Below are positions 7,890 through 13,925 of a DNA stretch of 15,582 bases, piece after piece. Below the pieces are notes generated by a model. That model was not told the origin of the DNA and did not search any database. It saw only the letters and a program-made list of their open reading frames with translations. The DNA comes from DATECU01 sp035286745 (GTDB lineage Bacteria > Acidobacteriota > Vicinamibacteria > Fen-336). Within the stretch, counting starts at the first letter, position 1. Each line of letters begins with the position of its first letter. Where the stretch lies: NCBI GenBank assembly GCA_035286745.1, contig DATECU010000362.1, positions 1 through 15,582 of the forward strand, written 5' to 3'. Both the position numbers and the translations under genes were made by a program.

Positions 7890-8491
7890 GGTCGATGGCC
7901 CGCCTTCTTCTCGGCGCCCTCCTGCTGGTGCCGGCCGGGGTTGCCGGCCAGACCCCAGAAGCGCTCCCCCTGCTTTCCACCGAGACCAGCGACGTGGCGC
8001 GGGTGGTAGGTCCTCCGCGCAGCCAGCCCCTGAGCGGCATGGCGCTCGACGCCAAGACCTACCAGGTGGGCGCCCTCCTTCGCTGTCCCGTCTGCCAGGG
8101 GCTCTCGGTGTCCGACTCGCCCGCGGGCATGGCCCAGAACATGAAGGGCCAGGTGCGGGACCTGCTGGCCGCCGGTTTCGACCAGGAGCAGATCCTTGCC
8201 TACTTCGAGCGCTCGTATGGCGAGTTCGTTCGGCTCCAGCCCCCGCTGCGCGGCGTGAACTGGCTGGTCTGGTTCGGTCCGCTGCTCGGTTTGCTGGCCG
8301 GCGCCGCCATCGTGATCGGCGTCCTGCGCAAGCGGGCGAGCACGGTGGCGCTCGAACCTGAGCCCGGGAGCGAGCTGCCAGGCCCCGACACCCTTCCCGA
8401 CGATCCCGAGCTGCGACCCTACCTGCTCCGGGTTCGCGAGCTGGCCTACGGCTGGCCGGGCGGAGCCTCACCCGAGAAAGAGAAGGCCTGA
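7886..8491 (+). CDS. ccmH: Cytochrome c maturation thiol protein CcmH
   Basis: 201 residues. It has an N-terminal signal peptide (about 1-21, ending near VAGQ), a periplasmic three-helix domain carrying the diagnostic LRCPVCQ motif (65-71, cysteines 67 and 70), and a C-terminal membrane anchor (about 126-149). CcmH reacts with apocytochrome thiols and works with CcmG and the CcmF/CcmI lyase. An extra stretch of about 30 residues separates the signal peptide from the redox domain, and the cytoplasmic tail of about 50 residues is longer than in short CcmH proteins. The ATG at 7886 follows GGAGG and overlaps the ccmG stop. The stop shares one base with the ccmI ATG. Confidence 0.95.
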   Translation: MRSMARLLLGALLLVPAGVAGQTPEALPLLSTETSDVARVVGPPRSQPLSGMALDAKTYQVGALLRCPVCQGLSVSDSPAGMAQNMKGQVRDLLAAGFDQEQILAYFERSYGEFVRLQPPLRGVNWLVWFGPLLGLLAGAAIVIGVLRKRASTVALEPEPGSELPGPDTLPDDPELRPYLLRVRELAYGWPGGASPEKEKA

Positions 8492-9894
8492 TGGACCCTG
8501 TGGTCGTCGACTGGCTACCCAGCCTGCTGGTGGTCGCCGTCGGCTTGGCCGCCGGTGGGCTCCTGGTTTGGCACCTCACCCGCCGCGGACGGCCGGCGGC
8601 ACCGGTCTGGGCCGGCCCCCCGGTAGAGGCCGGAGACCTTCTGGCCAGGCGCGACGCCCTGCTGGCCCAGCTCCGCGAGCTGCTCGACACCGCCGCCAAA
8701 CGTGAGCCTGAGCAGTTGGCGCGCGAGCGCTACGCGCTGGAGCTGGCGGCGGCTGGGGTGTTGCGAGATCTCGACCGGAGCGCCGCCGCCGGCCCGAAGG
8801 CCCCGCTGGCTGCCCCCGAGCCGGTGGCCCAGCAGGCACCGTTGCCTGCCGGCAATCCCGCCCTGCGCGGCTTCTTGTGGGCCTGCGGGTCCATGCTCCT
8901 GGTCGGCGGCCTGGTCTATCTGGTGAGCCAGCAGGCGACCTCGCGGCAGGAGGGCACCCCGGTCACCGGGAACGTGCCGGGCATGGGGTCGAGTCCACAG
9001 GACCCCGAAACAGCCCGCGCCCAGGCGGCGGTCGCCAAGAACCCCAACGACCTCGAGGCTCGCATGGACCTGGCCAGGGCCTACCTTGGCCGGCAGGACA
9101 TGATGGGGGTTTGGAACGAGACCCAGTTCGTGCTGGCCCGGAACCCCCAGCACCCGCAGGCGCTCTCCTACCAGGCGTTGGTGCGTTTGGCGATGGGCCA
9201 GTCCGACCTGGCTCTCGAGATGATGAAGAGGGCGCTGGCCGGCGCTCCCGACTTCCTGGACGGCTACGTCCACCTGGCCCTGGTCTACGCGCGCACCGGA
9301 AAGACCAAGGAAGCGGAGGCCGCCATCGCCGAGGCGGTTCGGCGCTTCCCCGATCAACGGCCGATGCTCGAGCGGGCCCTGGCCGAGATCAAGGCCCAGA
9401 CCCCGGTGGAGACCGGGTCTTCGGCCTCGGGCGAGCCGAATCCCCACGCCGTGATCCCTGCCCCCGGAGAGCTGGCTCCCGGCGCCGTTCCCGCGCCAGG
9501 CCCACCCGCGGGCGCCGGCCCGGCAGGTGCCAAACCCGCGGCGCCGGCCGCGGCGGGCCCGGCCATCTCCGGCTCCATCGCGCTCGATCCTGCTCTCCAG
9601 GGTCAGCTCGCCCCCGGGGCCGTGATCTACGTGATGGCCCGCCCAGCCGGCGTTCCGACCGGAGCCCCGCTGGCCGTCGCCCGCCTGGCAGTCGGCTCGT
9701 TTCCGCTCAGCTTTGAGCTGAGCGCGGCTCACTCCATGACCGGCGGCGAGCTTCCGGAGACGGTGCTCTTGGAGGCCCGCCTGGACGACGACGGCGACGC
9801 CGCCACCCGTACGCCGAACGATCCCAGGGCCAGGCTGGACGCGGTCAAGCTGGGCACCCGGGGAATCAAGCTGGTGCTCAAGCGGGGGCAGTGA
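8491..9894 (+). CDS. ccmI: Apocytochrome c chaperone CcmI (CycH-type TPR protein)
   Basis: 467 residues. It binds the C-terminus of apocytochrome c and hands it to CcmF/CcmH. Domains in order: membrane segment 1 (9-29), a helical cytoplasmic loop probably forming a coiled coil (46-95), membrane segment 2 (128-147), periplasmic TPR-type helices (about 172-305), a Pro/Ala/Gly linker (317-357), and a C-terminal beta domain. That last domain contains VIYVMARPAG (378-387), PLAVARL and FPLSFELS, typical of the CcmI/CycH C-terminus. This is the full-length fused form rather than separate CcmI-1 and CcmI-2 pieces. The ATG at 8491 shares one base with the ccmH stop. It is the last gene of the ccm operon. 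Confidence 0.93.
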   Translation: MDPVVVDWLPSLLVVAVGLAAGGLLVWHLTRRGRPAAPVWAGPPVEAGDLLARRDALLAQLRELLDTAAKREPEQLARERYALELAAAGVLRDLDRSAAAGPKAPLAAPEPVAQQAPLPAGNPALRGFLWACGSMLLVGGLVYLVSQQATSRQEGTPVTGNVPGMGSSPQDPETARAQAAVAKNPNDLEARMDLARAYLGRQDMMGVWNETQFVLARNPQHPQALSYQALVRLAMGQSDLALEMMKRALAGAPDFLDGYVHLALVYARTGKTKEAEAAIAEAVRRFPDQRPMLERALAEIKAQTPVETGSSASGEPNPHAVIPAPGELAPGAVPAPGPPAGAGPAGAKPAAPAAAGPAISGSIALDPALQGQLAPGAVIYVMARPAGVPTGAPLAVARLAVGSFPLSFELSAAHSMTGGELPETVLLEARLDDDGDAATRTPNDPRARLDAVKLGTRGIKLVLKRGQ

Positions 9895-10076
9895 GCCAGG
9901 AGCCGACGGCGCACAGCAACCACAGAGACACAGAGGCACGGAGGACCGACTTGCAGGAGACAACCACAACGGACCAGCGTGCGACGGCCGACGAGCAACC
10001 GCGAACCGATCGGGCACCCGGGCGGGGCGCGCGGCCGGCATTGCGAGCCGGGCTCCCGAAGGCCAACGGCTAACCA
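9895..10076. other. Intergenic spacer after the ccm operon
   Basis: These 182 bp lie between the ccmI stop and the next gene. A 60-codon frame starting with GTG at 9891 crosses it, but the translation is low-complexity and contains the repeat translation HRDTEAR, so I do not call a gene. No clear terminator hairpin with a T-tract was seen. It holds the CACAGAGA-type repeat listed separately. Confidence 0.6.
9918..9946 (+). repeat. CACAGAGA-type interspersed repeat fragment
   Basis: Three degenerate tandem 8-mers stand in a row: CACAGAGA (9921-9928), CACAGAGG (9929-9936) and CACGGAGG (9937-9944), preceded by AACC. From memory, very similar AACCACAGAGACACAGAGGC sequences are scattered in noncoding DNA of many bacteria (Planctomycetes, deltaproteobacterial groups, cyanobacteria) and produce spurious proteins reading HRDTE. 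Only one copy is visible here. Confidence 0.55.
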
Positions 10077-11453
10077 ATGAGCAAACGAAGGGGCACCGAG
10101 GTCGCGACCCGCGTTCCTGCACCAGCGGTTGGCCCCGACCCGGTCACACCGGGATCGCTGGCGGGGTTGATTGTGCTGGGCGGGCTCTCCGCGCTGCTCT
10201 CGGTCTTTCTCTGGGGGCAGCTCCTGCTGGTCCGCCAAGGCGGCCTGCCGTTCTGTGGGCTCGGCGCCAGCACCGACTGCGCCACCGTCTGGAACTCACC
10301 CTTCGCCAGCGCCGTCCATCGGGTCAGCGGGGTGCCGATCGCCGGCTGGGGTCTGGTCTGGAGCCTGGTCGCCTTCGTCCTGCCCTTGCTGGGGCTCTGG
10401 CGGCGGGCCGACGGCCGGCAGCTCTCAGCGCTCATCTCCGCCATCCGCTTCACGGCGGCCATGGGCTTGGCGACCGCCGTGGCCCTGCTCGCCGTCACCG
10501 CGCTGGAGCGCGCCTTCTGCGCCGGCTGTTTTGCGACCTACCTGCTGGCGGCGGGTTATGCGGGGGTCGCGCTCTTCGGCTGGCAGCAGGCCGGATGGCC
10601 CGAGGCCGGCCGTGGCGCCGCGGTCGCCGCCATCGCTGCGTCCCTGGCCTTCATGCTCCTGCTCTACCCTGGTGCCAACACACCGCAGGCCGCCGGAGAG
10701 GCCGGACGCGATGCCATCGCCCGCGCCGGCAGCGCCGCCCCCTCCTCCGGCACCGGCGACGGCGGCCGTGACCGTGAGCTCCTGGCTCTGGTCGGTTCGC
10801 TGGAGCCGGAGCTGAAGCAGATCCTGAGCGACTCACTGTTCCTCTATCGCAACGGTCGGACTATCGTCGCGCCCAAGGCCCGGACACCGCAGGGTTCCGA
10901 GACCGCCCCCGTACGCATCACCGAGTTCACCGACGTTCGCTGCGAGCACTGCGCCGACTTGCAGAAGACGCTGGCCTCGCTCCAGCAGTCGCTCCCCCCG
11001 GGGAGCTTCACGGTGGACGCGCGGCAGTTCCCGCTGGACGCGGAGTGCAATCCCCTGCTGTCCGGCAAGCCGGCCGATCCGGTGCGTTGTCTGGCGGCCC
11101 GGGCCCGCATCTGCTTTGAGGGGCACCCGAAGGCTGGGGTCTACGCCCAGGCCCTGTTTGCGGAGCAGAAGCGACTAACGACAGAGCAGGTGTACGCCTT
11201 GGCGAGTCCCTTCATGGCGCGCAACCAGCTCGCCGCCTGCGTGGCCCTCGAGGAGACGACGAGGAAGCTCCAGGAGGACATCCAGATCGCCAGTGCGCTG
11301 GAGCCCGAGGGAACGCCGATCGTGCTGGTGAACGGCCGGCTGGGCACCAGCTTCGGCCCCTTCCTGTACGCCATGGTGCTGACCCAGGGCCAGCCGGACC
11401 ACCCGGCCTTCGCCTCCCTCCCCACGCCTAACCCCAAGGCACACCTGCACTGA
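10077..11453 (+). CDS. VKOR-DsbA fusion: disulfide-bond-forming membrane enzyme
   Basis: 458 residues. The N-terminal half is a vitamin K epoxide reductase-type membrane domain (about 27-200) with the loop cysteine pair C60 and C68, a conserved serine S84 and the quinone-proximal CxxC C148-C151 (FCAGCFATYLL). The C-terminal half (about 275-440) is a thioredoxin-fold DsbA-like domain with CEHC (289-292) in FTDVRCEHCADLQ and a probable cis-proline in EGTPIVLVNG (P414). Extra cysteines stand at 324, 338, 346 and 388. Bacterial VKOR replaces DsbB, reoxidising DsbA with quinone; fusion puts donor and acceptor in one chain. It likely supplies periplasmic disulfides, including those of cytochrome c precursors made by the upstream operon. 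The ATG at 10077 has a weak ribosome site. Its last 18 codons are duplicated at 13409-13465. Confidence 0.92.
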   Translation: MSKRRGTEVATRVPAPAVGPDPVTPGSLAGLIVLGGLSALLSVFLWGQLLLVRQGGLPFCGLGASTDCATVWNSPFASAVHRVSGVPIAGWGLVWSLVAFVLPLLGLWRRADGRQLSALISAIRFTAAMGLATAVALLAVTALERAFCAGCFATYLLAAGYAGVALFGWQQAGWPEAGRGAAVAAIAASLAFMLLLYPGANTPQAAGEAGRDAIARAGSAAPSSGTGDGGRDRELLALVGSLEPELKQILSDSLFLYRNGRTIVAPKARTPQGSETAPVRITEFTDVRCEHCADLQKTLASLQQSLPPGSFTVDARQFPLDAECNPLLSGKPADPVRCLAARARICFEGHPKAGVYAQALFAEQKRLTTEQVYALASPFMARNQLAACVALEETTRKLQEDIQIASALEPEGTPIVLVNGRLGTSFGPFLYAMVLTQGQPDHPAFASLPTPNPKAHLH

Positions 11454-11454
11454 C
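11398..11454 (+). repeat. 57-bp direct repeat, copy 1 (3' end of VKOR-DsbA gene)
   Basis: Runs from the codon for the Asp before HPAFASLPTPNPKAHLH through the TGA plus one base. It matches copy 2 at 13409-13465 in 55 of 57 bases, with the first base of each copy aligned by eye. Similarity stops abruptly just after the stop codon on the right, and fades within a few bases on the left. Confidence 0.92.
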
Positions 11455-11789
11455 CAGCCACAAGAGCCTTGAGGTCCCTGGGGCCGGGCGGGTCTCGTCT
11501 CCTCCGCACCGTTCATCGCCTTACCCTCCAATGACGGGGTGTCTCCACCGCAGCGCCTGCGTCGGGTCGGCCCGAGACGCCGCGTCGTTCCGGCTCATCT
11601 GGATCGCCTGTCCGAGCGCTCCGTGGCGCCTCCTTGTTCTTGGGGCCACTGTATCGAGTACCTGCCCGCTCCCTGGGGAGACGCGCCCGTCGAACGCTTG
11701 CACAGCAAGAGCGGACCGGATGACGGGAACGGAGATCTCTGGCGCGCGTAGTGCCGAAGATTCAAGCGCTTCGCGCCGGGGCTACCCAC
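11455..11789. other. Stretch without recognisable gene (335 bp)
   Basis: Between the VKOR-DsbA stop and the helicase remnant, several frames of 60-93 codons exist on both strands. None has a ribosome site, family resemblance or convincing composition. A short GC-rich hairpin (GGTCCC/GGGGCC) is possible near 11470-11485, but it has no T-tract. I see nothing else in it. Confidence 0.5.
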
Positions 11790-12761
11790 TCATCCGGCAG
11801 CAGACTTGGTGACCGAGACCATCCGAAGCGGCTCCTCGAGCACGACGCCGACCGCATGTGGATCCGCTAGGCGCGCCGAAAGAGCCCGCACCGCGAGGTC
11901 CCGGGGCAGGCAGTTCGAGAACTTGACCCTTTCGAGACCGCTCTCGGAGACCGGACAGGTTGCCTGTTGCCAGGGAGAGTCTTGGAGGTCTGCGACGATC
12001 TTCCCGAGGTCGGCCGATTGATCGAGGAACTTGATGCAGAGATTGTCTCCGCTCGACACGGCGTACTTCCGCTCCTTAAGGAGATGCACCAGCGTCTCAT
12101 TCGCGAGCTGACCTGCGAACGTCCACCAGGCAGCCTTGCGAGAGGGGCCCTGAACCAGGGTGGTTCCCGCCTCGTCGAGCCAGCCGAAGTTGGATCGGAT
12201 GGCGGCCATGCGTTCGACGGCGCGCCGTGACCAGCCCTCCTCGTTCGCTCCGCCGGCAAGGACGCGCCGTATGGCCCGACACAGCCGGAAGTGCAGCGGC
12301 TGGCCGGCTCCCAACCAGCGCGACTTGCCTCCTTGCTTGACGGGCTCGACGAATGCCTCATGTCGGGACCAGTCGGGGTGCGTCACCTTCCAACTACGAC
12401 CTGCGAGGAGGAGCACCGGATCGCCCTCCTTGTGTAGCAGGAAGGTGCTGTCGTGGACCCGGCCGAGCTCAGTGCGGCCGAGATAGACGGTGAAGAGGGG
12501 CTCGCTGGCGAAGACAGAGAATAGCTCGGGGTAGTTCCGTCCGCCGAACATCCGTTCGCCCTCGGGCCCGAAGGCGAGGACGCCGTTGTCGATGGCCAGG
12601 ATACCCCTCGACACCATGTGGGCGACGACCGCCCGCAGATCCTCTGCTGGGATGGCAGCGAAGCCAGGAACTCGCCCAGACCACGCTTCCCACTCCGTAG
12701 TGGGTAGGCGGCCCTCCTGCAGGGTCAGCCCCAACAGTTGCTGGGTCGAGCCGCAGCTTCA
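11790..12761 (-). pseudogene. C-terminal remnant of Lhr-like DEAD/DEAH-box helicase
   Basis: The open frame encodes about 314 residues from a TTG at 12734, and helicase-like sequence continues up to an in-frame TGA at 12761-12759 (reading STQQLLGLTLQEG just after it). The pattern matches what I recall of the C-terminal region of Lhr-type helicases: ELFSVFASEPLFTVYLGR, LLLAGRSWKVTHPDW, GAGQPLHFRLCRAIRRVLAG, and the end segment VKFSNCLPRDLAVRALSARL. The natural C-terminus looks intact. Both RecA-like motor domains, with Walker A, the DEAD/H box and motif VI, are missing, so it cannot act as a helicase. Upstream DNA continues into other frames, which indicates deletion. It might be expressed as a truncated protein, but no ribosome site supports the TTG. 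Confidence 0.65.
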
Positions 12762-12820
12762 GGGCGGGCGCCGAGGCCGGATGCCGATCTGCTCCAGGGC
12801 CCGGGCGAGGGCGCGCGCCG

Positions 12821-13068
12821 TCATGCGGTCGAATCCTGGGCTGCGTCTTCGTCCGCTTCATGGAGATGGTCCAGGGCGCGAGCAAGGGCTATCAGCTGCG
12901 CTCGAGCGACGGGGGAAAGCTCGGGGATGGGAAGCCCGGCGAGCTTCGTTCCATCGAACGGAAGACGTCCAGCAGGTATTCCCGGTCGGTCTCGCTGGGG
13001 CCCACGAACTCGAAGTTGGCCCAGGCGAGATAGGGATCGTGGTCGGGCAGCCGGGAGCGACAATCCGC
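12821..13068 (-). pseudogene. Frame-broken coding fragments of unknown origin
   Basis: On the minus strand, two adjacent frames look protein-like. The first (about 13068 to 12955) reads RLPDHDPYLAWANFEFVGP and then TDREYLLDVFRSM. A +1/-1 shift near 12955-12960 leads to the second, reading TKLAGLPIPELSPVARAQLI and then ALARALDHLHEADED, ending in TGA at 12823-12821. That TGA overlaps an ATG that opens a 21-codon frame (MTARALARALEQIGIRPRRP) in the helicase frame. The LPIPELSP-type tail is reminiscent of DNA methyltransferase or restriction-subunit C-termini, a weak resemblance. No intact gene can be built from these pieces. Confidence 0.35.
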
Positions 13069-13086
13069 TTACTGAGGGAGGAACGG

Positions 13087-13395
13087 ATGCGGAGGAAGGG
13101 ACGCCGCCTGCCGCCGGTCCATCCCGGCGAGATCCTGCGGGAGGACCTGCTGAAGCCGCTCGGGATCAGCATCAACCGCTTGGCGAGGGACCTGCGGGTG
13201 CCGGTGACGCGAATCAGCGAGATCGCCAACGGCCGGCGGGGAATCACCGCCGATACGGCTCTCCGGCTGGCCCGCTACTTCGGGACCACGCCCGAGTCCT
13301 GGATGAACCTGCAAGCCGCCTACGATCTCGATTCGGCGCAGCGGGTCTTGGCTGAGCGGATCGCTCGGGACGTGAGTCCCCGGGAGGCCGCATAG
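13087..13395 (+). CDS. higA: HigA-family antitoxin (XRE-type HTH), apparently without toxin
   Basis: 102 residues, the normal HigA size. The family opening PPVHPGEILREDLLKPLGIS (9-28) is followed by the XRE helix-turn-helix (about 28-66: NRLARDLRVPVTRISEIANG, then ITADTALRLARYF) and the conserved tail TTPESWMNLQAAYDLDSAQ (67-85). HigA neutralises the HigB mRNA interferase and represses the operon promoter. The ATG at 13087 is preceded by a strong ribosome site (GGAGG, 13077-13081). In higBA operons the RelE-like toxin normally lies directly upstream, but none of the three plus-strand frames between 12738 and 13086 shows a HigB. The gene is therefore an orphan antitoxin or a free regulator. 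Its stop is 13 bp before repeat copy 2. Confidence 0.9.
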   Translation: MRRKGRRLPPVHPGEILREDLLKPLGISINRLARDLRVPVTRISEIANGRRGITADTALRLARYFGTTPESWMNLQAAYDLDSAQRVLAERIARDVSPREAA

Positions 13396-13408
13396 CTGGC
13401 CGATTCCA

Positions 13409-13465
13409 ACCACCCGGCCTTCGCCTCCCTCCCCACGCCTAACCCAAAGGCGCACCTGCACTGAC
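13409..13465 (+). repeat. 57-bp direct repeat, copy 2 (displaced VKOR-DsbA 3' end)
   Basis: Nearly identical to 11398-11454. The two differences are ccc to cca and gca to gcg, both at third codon positions and both synonymous, so the 17 residues HPAFASLPTPNPKAHLH and the TGA are kept. It follows the higA stop by 13 bp and happens to be in the higA frame. Read with the preceding codons it gives LADSNHPAF, comparable to GQPDHPAF in the intact gene. Confidence 0.92.
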
Positions 13466-13482
13466 ATATCGCCCGCCAGCCA

Positions 13483-13830
13483 TCAGCGGTCGGCCAGCAG
13501 GAAGGGGATCTGCTTGGCGGCTTCGGGGTTCAGGAGGAGCAGCGCGCGGAAAGCACTGCGGTGCGCCTGCGGCTCCGCCGCCAGATAGAGCTGAGCGACC
13601 AGGTCCCGCCACCGAAGCAGCTCCCGACGAAGCGAGCGGCGGACGGTCGCTCGGACCGTGAGGTCCGCGAGGTTCAGGACCCGCTCGTAGGCGCTTCGTT
13701 GCCGGTCTTCGTCCCCGGTGCCGAAGAGCTTGCCGGCGCGGTTCATCTCGTTGCCGATCATCAGAATCTGATGGGCCAAGGGAAAGCCGGCCCATCGCTC
13801 GGGCGACAGCGTCGAATGCTGAACCGCCAT
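13483..13830 (-). CDS. Small all-helical protein of unknown function
   Basis: 115 residues with strong predicted helicity and no membrane segment, signal peptide or cysteine. Recognisable patches are QILMIGNEMNRAGKLFGTGD (21-40), YERVLNLADLTVR (48-60), LRRELLRWRDLVAQLY (67-82) and a C-terminal LLNPEAAKQIPFLL. I do not know a characterised family. The pattern recalls small four-helix-bundle proteins sometimes seen near reverse-transcriptase or diversity-generating loci, a low-confidence memory, and no such genes are in the window. The start at 13830 is well supported: ATG preceded by GGAGGAGGAG and overlapping a 15-codon frame stop (TGATG). It lies 95 bp downstream of the PD-(D/E)XK nuclease gene, same strand, probably one operon. 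Confidence 0.8.
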   Translation of the reverse strand: MAVQHSTLSPERWAGFPLAHQILMIGNEMNRAGKLFGTGDEDRQRSAYERVLNLADLTVRATVRRSLRRELLRWRDLVAQLYLAAEPQAHRSAFRALLLLNPEAAKQIPFLLADR

Positions 13831-13877
13831 CAGAGTGCTTCTCCTCCTCCCACCAGCGAGATGATCAGATCGCGCAT
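13830..13877 (-). other. 15-codon leader-like frame before helical-protein gene
   Basis: ATG at 13877 opens the frame MRDLIISLVGGGEAL, whose TGA shares a base with the next ATG (TGATG). It contains the next gene's ribosome site (GGAGGAGGAG read as Gly-Gly-Gly-Glu). It is in the same frame as the nuclease gene upstream, past that gene's stop. It may be a coupling leader, the tail of a lost gene, or chance. Confidence 0.2.
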
Positions 13878-13925
13878 CTGGGTTCCGACCGCAGGATCTT
13901 GAACGCTGTGGCAAGTGGAAGCCTC

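Larger units (their letters stand above)
11455..13408. mobile_element. Candidate decayed genomic island between 3'-end repeats
   Basis: About 1.95 kb is bracketed by the two 57-bp copies of the VKOR-DsbA 3' end. Contents are a stretch without recognisable genes, a truncated Lhr-like helicase, frame-broken fragments on the minus strand, and a higA gene. Duplication of a gene 3' end is the usual footprint of integrative elements that rebuild their target gene. No integrase, resolvase or transposase is visible, so this would be a remnant. The alternative is loss of most of a second VKOR-DsbA copy. Coding density is poor compared with the flanks, and by eye the GC content looks somewhat lower; I did not compute it. 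Confidence 0.4.

Noticed and set aside
9891..10073. 60-codon gene starting GTG at the ccmI stop
   Set aside because: The translation is low-complexity and derives from the CACAGAGA repeat (HRDTEAR); no ribosome site is evident beyond coincidental overlap.
8515..10122. 535-residue open frame on the minus strand opposite ccmI
   Set aside because: Low-complexity Gly/Arg/His-rich antisense shadow of ccmI with no recognisable motif.
11460..11490. Rho-independent terminator after the VKOR-DsbA gene
   Set aside because: The possible stem is short, needs a G-T pair and has no following T-tract.
11531..11812. 93-codon plus-strand frame in the gap after the VKOR-DsbA gene
   Set aside because: No ribosome site, mixed composition, no resemblance to a known family, and it overlaps the end of the helicase remnant.
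12586..13395. Long 269-residue version of the higA protein
   Set aside because: The extra 167 residues are antisense to minus-strand remnants and unlike any HigA; the strong ribosome site defines the start at 13087.
11398..13465. The repeat pair as a diversity-generating template/variable repeat (TR/VR), prompted by the small helical protein nearby
   Set aside because: The two differences are C/A and A/G. Neither assignment of template gives adenine-only changes, the repeat is short, and no reverse transcriptase is present.
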